Numbered from the stretch's first letter, positions 45,587 to 55,239 are shown. The stretch: 64,000 nucleotides of DNA from Actinomycetales bacterium (GCA_016711095.1 JADJTP010000003.1:868001-932000); one strand, 5' to 3'. The notes: a model not told the origin generated them from the letters alone. Numbers and translations are program-made.

Positions 45587-46891
45587 TCAGCCCTCGAACA
45601 GCGCTTGCCCGACGTACTCGTTCGGGCGCACCCCAGGGGGGACCAGGAACACTGACGAGGACGTGGTCTTGAGGTATTCGACAAACATGTCGTCGCGCGC
45701 CATGTTCGTGTGGACCCTCGCAAAGCGCTCGGGAGACTTGACGAATGCGATGAAGAACAGCCCGGCGTCCAGGCGACCGAGGTCGTCGTTGCCATCGACA
45801 TAGTTGTAACCCCGCCTGAGCATGGCCACGCCACCGTTGCTGTCGGGATGAACCCGGAAGACGTGGGACCGCTCGTCGATGAGACGTTTGCCGTCGTCGC
45901 CTGCCTTGGTGAAGTCGGGGGGAGTGAACTCGTCACCTCCCGACAATGGAGCGCCGCTGCGTTTGTCCCGGCCCAGGACCCTGTCCTGCTCCTGTAGTTG
46001 GAGCCCATCCCAGACCTCGATCGTCATCGCGATCCGGCGGGCCACGAGATAGGAGCCACCGTGAGTCCACGTGGGCCCGTCGGCGATCCAGACGTGCTCG
46101 GCGAGCTTCTCCGAGTGTTCGGCTTTCAGATTGTTCGTGCCGTCCTTCTGGCCGAAGAGGTTTCGGGGGGTAACTTGCGTCGTCGACGTCGAGGAGGTCC
46201 GCCCGAAGCCCGATTGCGACCATCGCAACTGCGCCCGCCCGACGGCCAACCGAGTGAGATTGCGGATGGCGTGGACCGCCACTTGAGGATCGTCGGCACA
46301 CGCTTGGATGCACAGGTCACCCCCGGATCGGCGCGCATCGAGGAAGTCATTCGCCTGCTTCGGCAACGGGGTGAACTCCCGCGGCATCCTGTCAGCGACA
46401 CCGAACCGGTCTTCCCCGGCTGCGGTTCGGAAGAGGGTCCGGCCGAAACCGAACGTGAGCGTCAGCCCCGAGGGTCCCAGATCCGCAGCTTCGCCGGTGT
46501 CGTCCGCCGGCAGCGAGGGCCTGCCGTCGAAGGCACCGGACGCGCTCACGCCAAGCCCCATGACCAAGCGACTGGCGGCATACGTCCAGTCCCTGAGCAG
46601 TCCGACGAGATCATTCCGGGACGTTGCGGCGCGAACGTCGAACGCGGCGAAGTGCAGGCGATCCTGGGCCGGCGTCAGAATTCCGCCCTGGCGCTCGCCG
46701 TGGAACGGGTATTCGAGCGCACCGGAGCTGACCCCTTGCCGCGATCCGGCGCTCGAGGCAACGACGCCTGCGGCCACCGCTCCGACCCCAAGTCCCCCTC
46801 CGAGGCCTAGGGCGAGCATTCCTCGGCGAGAGAGTCCCGGAGACCGAGCCTTTCGATCCTCGTCCTCGGGTAGACCGGTCACACTCGTCAC
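45587..46891 (-). CDS. efeB: Dye-decolorising peroxidase EfeB (deferrochelatase)
   Basis: 434 residues. The N-terminal Tat signal GLSRRGMLALGLGGGLGVG shows export in folded state. DyP landmarks are LFGQKDGTNNL (GxxDG motif) and RSHVFRVHPDSNGGVAMLRR, whose histidine ligates heme. Acts with EfeO and EfeU in iron uptake, possibly releasing iron from heme or oxidising Fe2+. GTG start directly adjoins the efeO stop; GTG 46882 is an alternative. Confidence 0.92.
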   Translation of the reverse strand: MTSVTGLPEDEDRKARSPGLSRRGMLALGLGGGLGVGAVAAGVVASSAGSRQGVSSGALEYPFHGERQGGILTPAQDRLHFAAFDVRAATSRNDLVGLLRDWTYAASRLVMGLGVSASGAFDGRPSLPADDTGEAADLGPSGLTLTFGFGRTLFRTAAGEDRFGVADRMPREFTPLPKQANDFLDARRSGGDLCIQACADDPQVAVHAIRNLTRLAVGRAQLRWSQSGFGRTSSTSTTQVTPRNLFGQKDGTNNLKAEHSEKLAEHVWIADGPTWTHGGSYLVARRIAMTIEVWDGLQLQEQDRVLGRDKRSGAPLSGGDEFTPPDFTKAGDDGKRLIDERSHVFRVHPDSNGGVAMLRRGYNYVDGNDDLGRLDAGLFFIAFVKSPERFARVHTNMARDDMFVEYLKTTSSSVFLVPPGVRPNEYVGQALFEG

Positions 46892-48196
46892 CTAGCCCGC
46901 CGCACCGAGCACCGTGTTGGTGATCTTCGACAGCGGCTCTCGAACGGCGTCGATCTGGGCGGCGAGGGCGCGCTGTTGGTCTCGGCTCACGGTGTTGTAG
47001 AGGACGAACCCGTCGGTGAGATTTCCGTAAGTGCTCAAGAGCGCCTGCAGGGCGTCGAACTCACGGCTGATCGACGCGGCCAGCGCGGTGGCGTCCGGTC
47101 CCTTGCGGGTCGCGATCGGCGCGACGAGGTCGAACGCGATGCGGGAACCCTGCAGATTGGCCTGGAAATCCCAGAGGTCCGTGTGGGACCACCAGTCCTC
47201 CTCGCCGGTGACCTTGCCAACGGCGATCTCCTCGAGAAGCGCCGACGCGCCATTGGCGACGGCGGCGATGTCGAGTTCCTGTGCGGTGACGAAGTCGGCG
47301 GCGTGCACCTTGTCATAGAGAGCGCCCACGTCGGCCTTGAGTGCCGAGCCGATTCGGGCGCGCACCTCCGGCGTCGACGGCGTCCAGCCCTCCCAGGCGT
47401 TCGCGCCGTCAGGTTGGACCGCGTCCTTGGCCGGCACCCAGAGGTCCTTCTCCATCCGGTGGAAGCCGAGCCACTCGGTGAAGGTCGGATCGTCCTTGGC
47501 CAACGCCTCGGCCTCGGCCAGGTAGTCGATCTCGCGATAGTCGATCCGCGGATCGAGCAGCCCCAGCGCTTCGGCGATTGGCTCGATCCGCTCATAGTGC
47601 ACGCGGGCGGCCGCGTAGCTGCGCCGAGCCTGCTCGTCATCGCCGGCGACGTATGCCGCGACAAAGCCTTCGACCTTGGGCTGCAACTCGGCCACCTCGT
47701 TCTTGACGAAGTTGACGTAGTCGCGTACCGCTTGGTCGAACAACTGCTTGTCTTCGGCTGGTACCTCGACTCGTTCACCAGTGACAGAGAACGCCGCTTC
47801 ACCCACATTGGCCCCGCGCATCCCCGGCTTGCACGCGGTGAAGTAGCTACCCGGCTGGAGTGTCACGGTGAGATCGGCGGACCCGCCCGGCGCGATGTTC
47901 TCCTTCTCCGCAACGATGCGAAGGCCGTCCGGCCCGAGCAGATAGAACTCGGTGATCTGCGGTCCCGAGTTGCGCACGGAGAACGTCGCGGTGCCGCTGC
48001 GTGTTGTACGCGTGGATACGGCGCACTCGGTCGCCGTCGATGATACGGCGATCACCTCGAATGCCCCCTCTGAGCCCACGGCTGAGGCTCCTGTCGTCGC
48101 TGACGTCCCTGTGCTGGACTGGGTGGTGGCGCATCCGGCCACCAGCAACGCAAGAGCGCTCCCGACTGCGAGCGAGCGGGTGTTTCTGGCCTTCAT
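46892..48196 (-). CDS. efeO: EfeO iron-binding lipoprotein
   Basis: 434 residues from ATG 48196 (AGGGACG upstream). Lipobox LLVAGCATT near residue 22. Residues about 45-130 are a cupredoxin-like domain (FSVRNSGPQITEFYLLGPDG), the rest a peptidase M75 domain with GFHRMEKDLW (H-x-x-E iron site) and TDLWDFQANLQGSR. Delivers ferrous/ferric iron to EfeU. Middle gene of efeUOB. Confidence 0.92.
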   Translation of the reverse strand: MKARNTRSLAVGSALALLVAGCATTQSSTGTSATTGASAVGSEGAFEVIAVSSTATECAVSTRTTRSGTATFSVRNSGPQITEFYLLGPDGLRIVAEKENIAPGGSADLTVTLQPGSYFTACKPGMRGANVGEAAFSVTGERVEVPAEDKQLFDQAVRDYVNFVKNEVAELQPKVEGFVAAYVAGDDEQARRSYAAARVHYERIEPIAEALGLLDPRIDYREIDYLAEAEALAKDDPTFTEWLGFHRMEKDLWVPAKDAVQPDGANAWEGWTPSTPEVRARIGSALKADVGALYDKVHAADFVTAQELDIAAVANGASALLEEIAVGKVTGEEDWWSHTDLWDFQANLQGSRIAFDLVAPIATRKGPDATALAASISREFDALQALLSTYGNLTDGFVLYNTVSRDQQRALAAQIDAVREPLSKITNTVLGAAG

Positions 48197-48247
48197 TGGT
48201 CGTCCCTATCTGTGGTGTTCGAGTGATCTCGCGGGTGGTTCTCTGGG

Positions 48248-49243
48248 TCAGCTCACTGCGGTACTTCGGCGGTCTGCCGCCGTCGGTTGTGGGTTTGTGG
48301 CGGGCTGTTGTGGCGGGATGAGCAGCCTGGACGGCGCGGCCGAACGGCTCGAGCGGACCCGCCGCAGGAACCGCGGGAAGACGATGACGAGGTAGAAGCA
48401 CCAGGCGGTGACCTGAAGCCAGCTCATCTGCGGAGTGAAGCCGACCGTTCCCTTCAGGAAGGCGGCCACGGCTCCGCTCGGGTCGACGACCGAGCTGAGG
48501 TCAAACGCCCACCCGAACGGATAGGCGGCCATCCAGAAGGGGCCGTCCGTCACGCCCGTCAAGACGTCCCCGGTGCGCATGTCGGTCGGCGTGACGGGGT
48601 GGCCCGAGAAGGGCCCGGGCAGCACCCTCGCCTCCTGCAGGTCGTGGATCCCGTACGCGAGGATGCCGGCGGCCACGATGATGAGGAGGGCGCCAGTCCA
48701 GGCGAAGAAGGTCGCGAAGTTCACCCTCAGCAAGCCCCGATAGATGAGGTATCCGAGCACGATGGCGATCGCGATTCCCGTCAACGCTCCGGCGAGCGCC
48801 GCCGGCTCCATGGCCCAACCCCAGAGCATCAGCATGGTCTCGATTCCTTCGCGGCCGACCGAGACCAGGGCGATCCAGAACAGGGCCCAGCCCGCTCCCG
48901 ACGCCAGTGCCACCTCGGCCTCGGATTCGAGCTCGGCCTTCATCCGGCGCCCCATGGTGAGCATCCAGAAGACCATCCACGTCACTAAGGCGACCGCCAG
49001 CAGCGACATCGAGCCGCCGATCACTTCCTGGGTGGTGAAGTCGAGGCGCGCGCGAGTGAAGGTGAAGGTCGCCCCGATCGCCATCGACGCCACGACCGCC
49101 AGGCCGACGCCTGCACCGATCTTCCGGCGCAGATCGACTCGACCCCGTCGGGTGACATAGGCAAGCAGGATCCCCACGATCAACGACGCTTCCAGGCCTT
49201 CGCGAAGCCCGATGAGCAGTGCAGCAGCGAACACCCGAGCCAC
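48248..49243 (-). CDS. efeU: EfeU/FTR1-family iron permease
   Basis: 331 residues. Seven hydrophobic segments and both REGxE motifs: LIGLREGLEASL (near 10-21) and VSVGREGIETMLML (about 130). First gene of efeUOB. GTG 49243 is used, but GTG 49234 with GGGGTGG five bases upstream may be the true start, since the iron box ends six bases upstream of 49243. Confidence 0.92.
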   Translation of the reverse strand: MARVFAAALLIGLREGLEASLIVGILLAYVTRRGRVDLRRKIGAGVGLAVVASMAIGATFTFTRARLDFTTQEVIGGSMSLLAVALVTWMVFWMLTMGRRMKAELESEAEVALASGAGWALFWIALVSVGREGIETMLMLWGWAMEPAALAGALTGIAIAIVLGYLIYRGLLRVNFATFFAWTGALLIIVAAGILAYGIHDLQEARVLPGPFSGHPVTPTDMRTGDVLTGVTDGPFWMAAYPFGWAFDLSSVVDPSGAVAAFLKGTVGFTPQMSWLQVTAWCFYLVIVFPRFLRRVRSSRSAAPSRLLIPPQQPATNPQPTAADRRSTAVS

Positions 49244-49249
49244 CCCGTC

Positions 49250-49274
49250 TTGTTAGGTAAGCCTTACCTAACAA
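49250..49274. promoter_or_regulatory. IdeR/DtxR iron box upstream of efeUOB
   Basis: The perfect palindrome TTAGGTAAGCCTTACCTAA (49253-49271) matches the DtxR/IdeR consensus; symmetry extends to 49250-49274. It predicts repression by Fe2+-IdeR and derepression of iron uptake in iron starvation. Confidence 0.9.
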
Positions 49275-49391
49275 GAACCGTAGCAGACGCGGAGATCGTG
49301 CCAGCAAGGGGGGTCGGCGAAGGGGCCAGCGATGCACCGGCGAGGGTCGCGTCCGAACGGGGAACCTGCCGCCCGCGCCGCGTGAGCCCCC

Positions 49392-49421
49392 CACGTATGC
49401 CGCGCGCGCACGGCATACGTG
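49392..49421 (-). terminator. Hairpin from inverted GTATGCCG pair
   Basis: CACGTATGCCG (49392-49402) pairs with CGGCATACGTG (49411-49421); loop CGCGCGCA. It is downstream of the leftward phospholipase operon and upstream of the efeU iron box, so it may stop read-through into the iron operon. Confidence 0.6.
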
Positions 49422-49508
49422 CGGGTTGGGTGGCCGTCCTCCCGCCGATGACCGGGCGGGGCTGAAGGCGCGGCTGATCACGCAGGCAGTGCGGGGGGCA
49501 CGGCGCGC

Positions 49509-49552
49509 GGGGGGGGGGGGGGGGGGTGTGGGCGGGGGGCGGGGGGGGGGGG
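49509..49552. repeat. Poly-G tract
   Basis: Runs of about 18 G, 6 G and 12 G separated by short T/C interruptions. Strand-asymmetric, a strong G-quadruplex candidate or possible assembly artefact. Confidence 0.75.
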
Positions 49553-49661
49553 CCACCCAGGTGGGCAGGCCGGGTAGGACGGGGCGGTGCGCGACGTGGC
49601 AGGCAGCGGGGCAGGAGCGGGGGCGGGAGGGGCAGGGGGCAGGAGGGATGAGGCTCTGGGG

Positions 49662-50987
49662 TCAGCCGACCGCCACGAGTGAATAGCCCCCGTCCTCGTG
49701 GCGTTCGGCGTCGTGGTGGGCGAAGCGCAGCAAGTGCGCCGCCGGCTCGCCCTCCGCCAGTGCCCTCGCGAGATCCGCGCCACCCAATTCGCCCAGATCC
49801 CAGAGTTGGACCAGCCCCTGCACGAGGGCCTCTCCCGCGTCGGCGTCGACGAGCACCCCGACGAGTTCAGCGTGATCGACGCCGAGCTCGTCGATGACTC
49901 GACGGGTGGCCAGGGGCTTAGCAAACGGATGGACACGCCCACGCCCGATCGCCCGTTTGTCGATGAAGCCCAGCTCCAGACCGATCCTCAGGACCTTGTC
50001 GGAGTCGGCGACCAGCCATCCCCGCTCGGTCAGCAGCATCGTCAGCAGGTGCCGTTGGCCATGACCGATCGGCACGCCCCGGCGCAGCATCTTGTCGTTC
50101 GGGGCGCCGAGGGCACCGAGCACCCCGAACTCGGTCTTGGTGCGGCCGGCGAGCGCTTGCAGCACCGGCGTCACCGCGACGCCACCGTGCGTGAGCTCCA
50201 GAGTGCCGGCCTTGGTGGTGAGGCCGCCGAGCGTGAAGAGCAGGTCCTTCGCGCTGGACGGGCCGGCGAGGATCGTCAGGTTGCGCTGTCCGACGTGCCG
50301 GTCGTGGTTGGAGTCGAGCGTGCCGCTCCACTGGTCGGCCGGGCAGCTGGCGGTCGCCATCAGGCATTCGTGTCCGGTGAGGGTGGGTGGGATGTCCCAC
50401 GCCCGGTCCAGCTCGACGAGGGCGACGGCGCCCGGGCGGGTGCGGTCCTCCAGCTGCACCATCGCGCCGCCGATGAGTTGCGGCTGATATGCCGGGTTGC
50501 TCGGGTCCCCTCCGAAGAATCCGGCGTTGACGAACCAGGCCCGCACGTGGACGCCGACAGCGGGAAGCAGGCCGAGGTTCCACACCCGCACGAAGACCCG
50601 ATAGCTGCGGCCACTGGTGGGGTTCGCCACCAGCCGGGCTGGGCTGAACGGCCCGGTGTATGCCGCGTCGATGAGCAGAATGTCCGGGGACTCCCAGCAC
50701 GGTCGGTGCGGCCAGGTCGGCCGGGCACCCCGGTCACCCGGGCTGAAGGCGCGGATCATGAGATACGGCAGGACGTCTTCGCGGCGTGGCCGATGCTCAC
50801 GGCCGATCTCCTTGATGAGCCCCTCGGCGGCGGCGCGGACCCGGTCTGACGGCCGCCAGCCTGGGTCGAGGTCTCCGCCCGGCGGCGGGGTGTCCCCAAA
50901 CGCGCCGGGAGGGCGCTCGCCCCGCTGGGCCTTGTCGTCGTCTTCGGTGAGGACAGGGTGCTCGTCATGGCCGTTGGCGTCAGGCAT
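49662..50987 (-). CDS. CARDB-like beta-sandwich protein of unknown function
   Basis: 441 residues from ATG 50987. After an acidic 50-residue start it contains ESPDILLIDAAYTGPFSPAR, then YRVFVRVWNLGLLPAVGVHV and TLTGHECLMATASCPAD, a pattern I recognise from CARDB-type adhesion/beta-sandwich domains. The C-terminal 200 residues are mixed helix/strand with no motif. It lies five bp downstream of the phospholipase C-like gene, so they form an operon. No signal peptide is visible. Confidence 0.6.
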   Translation of the reverse strand: MPDANGHDEHPVLTEDDDKAQRGERPPGAFGDTPPPGGDLDPGWRPSDRVRAAAEGLIKEIGREHRPRREDVLPYLMIRAFSPGDRGARPTWPHRPCWESPDILLIDAAYTGPFSPARLVANPTSGRSYRVFVRVWNLGLLPAVGVHVRAWFVNAGFFGGDPSNPAYQPQLIGGAMVQLEDRTRPGAVALVELDRAWDIPPTLTGHECLMATASCPADQWSGTLDSNHDRHVGQRNLTILAGPSSAKDLLFTLGGLTTKAGTLELTHGGVAVTPVLQALAGRTKTEFGVLGALGAPNDKMLRRGVPIGHGQRHLLTMLLTERGWLVADSDKVLRIGLELGFIDKRAIGRGRVHPFAKPLATRRVIDELGVDHAELVGVLVDADAGEALVQGLVQLWDLGELGGADLARALAEGEPAAHLLRFAHHDAERHEDGGYSLVAVG

Positions 50988-50992
50988 GGTGA

Positions 50993-53416
50993 TCAGCCCT
51001 TCCCGTGGCGCGCGCGTTCGCGCCAGTTGGGATCGGTGTTGGGTTTGTGGGGATTGCGTGGTGGGCAGGTGCCCGGGTTCCCGCCTGGCAGGTAGTGCAC
51101 TGCGAGATCCTCGGCCTCGTCGTACCATCGCCCGGGCGCGGACGGGCAGTCGTGGTCGGCGTGGAACAGTTGCGGGGAAGTGCACGGCAGGGGGTAGCCG
51201 TAGTCCTCGCCGAAGGCCGGGGTGATGTCGGGAACACAGGGGATGTCGCTGCGGTCCCAGTCCCAGCAGTGCCAGGCATAGCCGCGGTCGGAGTCGAGGT
51301 TGAAGTCGGGTACCCCGAAGTCCGCTTGGCCTACCTCGTGGGCCATCCGCCCGACGAGATAGAGCCCGTAGTCGACCGGGGCGCCAAGGTGCTGGTCCAG
51401 TGGCAGCCGCACATCGAGCACTGCCGCCGTGTCTTGCGGACTGCCGGCCTTTTCGAGCTCGGCACGAGCTCCGGCATCGCCGGCCATCCCCGACAGCAGG
51501 ACCGTCGAGTTCGATCCGGTGAGATATGGCCCCACGTGGGTCGCCGCACCCTCCTGGGCCACGCCCACGCCGGCCTGATTCTCCAGCGGGTAGCGCCATG
51601 GGGCGATCCACTCGGAGGCCTTGAAGGTCTGCGACGGTGCGTCCGCGGCATACCGAAGCGGCAAGGTGAGGCCCAAGGCGCCGGCGAGGTCGGGGCGGGT
51701 GATCGCGGCGGGCAGGTCACGGACGATGCCCCGCGGGTAGGCCAGGTCGAGACCGTGGGCATCGGTGTCGGCCAGCCGGCCGGACGGCTCGGTGATCGGC
51801 CGTGGCCCGCCACCGATCCCGAGCGGCGAGTCGAGCGCAGAGCCGATGTCGAAGCTGCCCTCGTTGCCGAGCGTGGTGAGTCCGGAACTGATCTCGGCAG
51901 GCTTCGGCATGGCGAACCCGGACATGACCAGGGCCCGGCGCGCCAGCAGGTAGAGGTTCCAGGCCGGCACGATGACGGCCCAATAGATGACCTCGCGGGC
52001 CGGAAAGGTGGTGATGTCGATGATGAGCCCGGGCAGCACCGTCAGCAGCCAGACGACCACCTGGGCGAGGTAGACGATCCACGCGAAGAGGGCCAGTAAC
52101 AGGTCCAGGAGATTGAACGAGTCATCGTCGTCGACGTCGGCCCCGCGGCTGGGGTCGTCGTCGATCCCGGACCCGCCGCCGCCGGGCGGGGTCGGGAAGG
52201 AGTGGTCGGTGAAGACCGAGGGGGGCGGCGGCAGCCGGAGGCTGATCGCATCGCTGCTGGTCATCTTCAGGTAGCGGTAGGTGATCTCCCACATCTGAGC
52301 CATTGCGGCGTTGTTGGGCCGGCCGTCGGGGTCACCGGTCACCGGGTCGGTCGCCGAGAACGGCGGGTCCTGCATCAGGATGTGCGGACCTTCGACGCCG
52401 TAGACGTCGGCCATCGCCGCCAGCAGTCCCTCGACCAGATGACCCGGCAGGGGTCCGGTGTCCAGGTCGAAGAAGGCGCGCCGGTTGGCTGTCGGTGTGG
52501 GTCCGTCACCGTTGTCGTATGCCGGGAACCCGGTCCAGTAGTCGTACGCGGGCGCATCATTCCGACCGTTGTAGGGGCTGTCTGTGCGGTGACGGAACGC
52601 CACCCGGAAGTGCAGCGCGGAGGTGCCGTACTCGGCATACAGGGATCCGGGGTGGCGTGCGACGTAGTTCTCCGAGTCCATGTGGTTCTCGACGAGGTGG
52701 TGACGCTGCCAGTGGTTGCGATAGGGCCCGCCGGATTTAGCGTTGGTGAATGGGTGGCCCGTGACGTCGGTCGCGCAATGCGACATCCACCCGACGGCGA
52801 AGGCGATCCGGGCCTGGGCGTCGGCGCGCTCGTCGTCGGTGCCCGCGGCGTTCAGCGCCTTCTGGGCCTGCCGGAAGAGGACGAACGGGAACTGGTAGGT
52901 CTTGCGGTAGTGGAACATGTCCGACCAGTAGAACGCGTCGTCCCCGAAGCCCTGCGGCACCCCCGAGGTCAGCACGCCGAACCAGTCACCCATCTGGGCG
53001 AGCAACCCCGTGAACGCGGACATGATCGCCGACGTCAACTCGTCAAGGACCTGGGCGAGTTGGGTCGACAGGCCACCCGTCAACTGCGACGCCAACTGAG
53101 AGTTGTTGGTCGAGATCGGGTCTATCCACTTCTCCCACTTCCCGACGAACTCACTGTCGACCACCTCCCAGACATCCAGGCACCACTGGACGACCTGTCG
53201 GATGACCTGACCGGTCGTGTTCTTGAAGTCCGGTAGCAGATAGAAGAGGTCCGGCCCGAGCGACCCGAGCGCGAGGTAGTTGCGCCAGGTGTGGCAGATT
53301 TCGCCGATCTGCTGGGCTTCGGCCGCAGTGATCGCGAAACCCGGTGGGACAGTGCCGTCCCGCAACGCCCGGGCCGTGTCGTGGGCCGCCTCCATGTGGA
53401 CATACCAACCGGGCAT
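50993..53416 (-). CDS. Zinc-dependent phospholipase C-family membrane protein
   Basis: 807 residues. The start MPGWYVHMEAAHDTARALRD is typical of the Zn_dep_PLPC family; GWMSHCATDVTGHPFTN and HHLVENHMDSENY carry likely zinc ligands (His/Asp). Residues about 435-500 form two to three membrane segments (LLDLLLALFAWIVYLAQVVV; VIYWAVIVPAWNLYLLA), unusual for a simple phospholipase C. The C-terminal third is polar with Cys-rich CWDWDRSDIPCVPD. A nearly identical 5' fragment is duplicated at 54551-55055. Confidence 0.78.
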   Translation of the reverse strand: MPGWYVHMEAAHDTARALRDGTVPPGFAITAAEAQQIGEICHTWRNYLALGSLGPDLFYLLPDFKNTTGQVIRQVVQWCLDVWEVVDSEFVGKWEKWIDPISTNNSQLASQLTGGLSTQLAQVLDELTSAIMSAFTGLLAQMGDWFGVLTSGVPQGFGDDAFYWSDMFHYRKTYQFPFVLFRQAQKALNAAGTDDERADAQARIAFAVGWMSHCATDVTGHPFTNAKSGGPYRNHWQRHHLVENHMDSENYVARHPGSLYAEYGTSALHFRVAFRHRTDSPYNGRNDAPAYDYWTGFPAYDNGDGPTPTANRRAFFDLDTGPLPGHLVEGLLAAMADVYGVEGPHILMQDPPFSATDPVTGDPDGRPNNAAMAQMWEITYRYLKMTSSDAISLRLPPPPSVFTDHSFPTPPGGGGSGIDDDPSRGADVDDDDSFNLLDLLLALFAWIVYLAQVVVWLLTVLPGLIIDITTFPAREVIYWAVIVPAWNLYLLARRALVMSGFAMPKPAEISSGLTTLGNEGSFDIGSALDSPLGIGGGPRPITEPSGRLADTDAHGLDLAYPRGIVRDLPAAITRPDLAGALGLTLPLRYAADAPSQTFKASEWIAPWRYPLENQAGVGVAQEGAATHVGPYLTGSNSTVLLSGMAGDAGARAELEKAGSPQDTAAVLDVRLPLDQHLGAPVDYGLYLVGRMAHEVGQADFGVPDFNLDSDRGYAWHCWDWDRSDIPCVPDITPAFGEDYGYPLPCTSPQLFHADHDCPSAPGRWYDEAEDLAVHYLPGGNPGTCPPRNPHKPNTDPNWRERARHGKG

Positions 53417-53519
53417 GGTTGCTCCTTCGTCGTCGGACGGCCAGGCTCATGGGAGGGAGCCTGCATGGCAAAGAGTGCACGCTGGCTCCGCCTGATACCT
53501 CCGCCGTGAAGTATGCGCC

Positions 53520-53604
53520 GAGCGGGCGGCGAGCGCGCGGCGAGAAGGCGGCGAGAGGGCGGCGAGAGGGCGGCGAGCCGGCGGGGCGGTTTGGCGGCGA
53601 GCGG
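53520..53604. repeat. Short GC-rich tandem repeats, upstream of phospholipase gene
   Basis: GCGGCGAGA/GCGGCGAGC-type units repeat about eight times. The same block occurs at about 55159-55243 in the second half of the duplication. It is in the phospholipase gene's upstream region. Confidence 0.7.
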
Positions 53605-53655
53605 ATACCGCACCGGCGTGCGCGCCGCCGGGCCTGATCCCTCCGCTGATGACCC

Positions 53656-54550
53656 GAGTCGTGCCGCTTTAGTGTGTCGGCTTGGTGTCGGTCGCGGTGA
53701 GGATTTCGCGGGCGGGGTCGGTGAGGGGGTCGGCTGCGGTGTGCTCGTGGCCGGCGATGGTGAGCGTGATCTGCTGCAGCGGTCGTAGCGTCCGGACGAT
53801 CTTCTTGATGCTCATCCCGGTCTGGTTCTGTAGGTGGTGTGCCACGGCCAGGGCGGTGAAGACGATGGTCAGGTGGGCTTCGATCGACTCGCGGGTGTGG
53901 TGGAAGATCGGCCTCGCTTTCAGGTCTCTCTTGCTCATCCGGAAGGACGCCTCGACCTGCCACAGGTCGTGGTAGCTGGCGATGACCTCGCTGGCGGGCA
54001 TCACGGTCGCGGGGATGTTCGTCACGTAGCCCTTCAGCCCGACCAGGCGCCGGGCCCTGGCCAGGGACGCCTCGTCGAGTGACTGGCTCCCGTTCTTGGT
54101 CGTGACGAAGCGTGGGGTGCGGGCGGCCTTCTCGCCGGCGACCACCGACTTCGCCCGGTTCTCCTGCAGGGTCAGGGTCTTGCCGTCCCGGACCGCCCGT
54201 TTGCGTGAGTAGGCCCACACCGCTCGCCACGACCGGTCGTGCACGCCCGGGTCCCACACCGGCTCGGCCCGCTTGGCAGGGTCGTTCGTCGCGTTCGCGG
54301 CCTTGGTGGCCACCCGTGGGGTGATCGTGTCGATGACCTGCCCGTCGGTGAACGCGTCCCCGTGCCACCGGAAGTGCGACGCCAGGTCCGCCGGTGCCTT
54401 CGTGACGCGGGAGCCGACGATGAACCGCAGCCCGGCCTCGTGCAGCTCCTTGAGGTTCCCAGCCGACAGCATCCCGGCGTCGGCAACCACGACCATGTCC
54501 GACAGCGAGTGGCGGGCCTGGAACGCCTTAACGATCGGCACGATCGTGGC
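53656..54550 (-). pseudogene. Truncated IS1634-family transposase copy
   Basis: The 3' 895 bp of the element, from its terminal inverted repeat to a break in the transposase reading frame. It encodes the C-terminal ~293 of 519 residues (from about IVPIVKAFQAR on), the DDE glutamate region YHDLWQVEASFRMSK included. The N-terminal half is missing, replaced by phospholipase sequence at 54551. Product of the tandem duplication, not an independent insertion. Confidence 0.9.
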
Positions 54551-55055
54551 GGAACATGTCCGACCAGTAGAACGCGTCGTCCCCGAAGCCCTGCGGCACC
54601 CCCGAGGTCAGCACGCCGAACCAGTCACCCATCTGGGCGAGCAACCCCGTGAACGCGGACATGATCGCCGACGTCAACTCGTCAAGGACCTGGGCGAGTT
54701 GGGTCGACAGGCCACCCGTCAACTGCGACGCCAACTGAGAGTTGTTGGTCGAGATCGGGTCTATCCACTTCTCCCACTTCCCGACGAACTCACTGTCGAC
54801 CACCTCCCAGACATCCAGGCACCACTGGACGACCTGTCGGATGACCTGACCGGTCGTGTTCTTGAAGTCCGGTAGCAGATAGAAGAGGTCCGGCCCGAGC
54901 GACCCGAGCGCGAGGTAGTTGCGCCAGGTGTGGCAGATTTCGCCGATCTGCTGGGCTTCGGCCGGAGTGATCGCGAAACCCGGTGGGACAGTGCCGTCCC
55001 GCAACGCCCGGGCCGTGTCGTGGGCCGCCTCCATGTGGACATACCAACCGGGCAT
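54551..55055 (-). pseudogene. Duplicated 5' fragment of the zinc-dependent phospholipase gene
   Basis: Same first ~168 codons as the gene starting at 53416 (one substitution: Pro for Ala at residue 31), with its own start and ribosome site. It stops after FYWSDMF by running into the truncated transposase. Possibly transcribed but it lacks the downstream zinc-ligand regions. Confidence 0.92.
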
Positions 55056-55239
55056 GGTTGCTCCTTCGTCGTCGGACGGCCAGGCTCATGGGAGGGAGCC
55101 TGCATGGCAAAGAGTGCACGCTGGCTCCGCCTGATACCTCCGCCGTGAAGTATGCGCCGAGCGGGCGGCGAGCGCGCGGCGAGAAGGCGGCGAGAGGGCG
55201 GCGAGAGGGCGGCGAGCCGGCGGGGCGGTTTGGCGGCGA

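Larger units (their letters stand above)
49275..49661. other. Non-coding G-rich gap between efeU and the phospholipase operon
   Basis: About 390 bp without a credible gene. It holds the iron box end, the hairpin at 49392-49421, and the poly-G block at 49509-49552; the rest is G-rich filler. A short leftward reading frame that crosses the poly-G tract has no protein-like sequence. Confidence 0.6.

Noticed and set aside
49478..49942. Leftward frame crossing the poly-G block
   Set aside because: Pro-rich read-through of homopolymers; overlaps the real gene ending at 49662 in another frame.
53520..53604. Possible CRISPR array from the GC-rich short repeats
   Set aside because: Units are about 9-11 bp with no unique spacers and no cas genes nearby.
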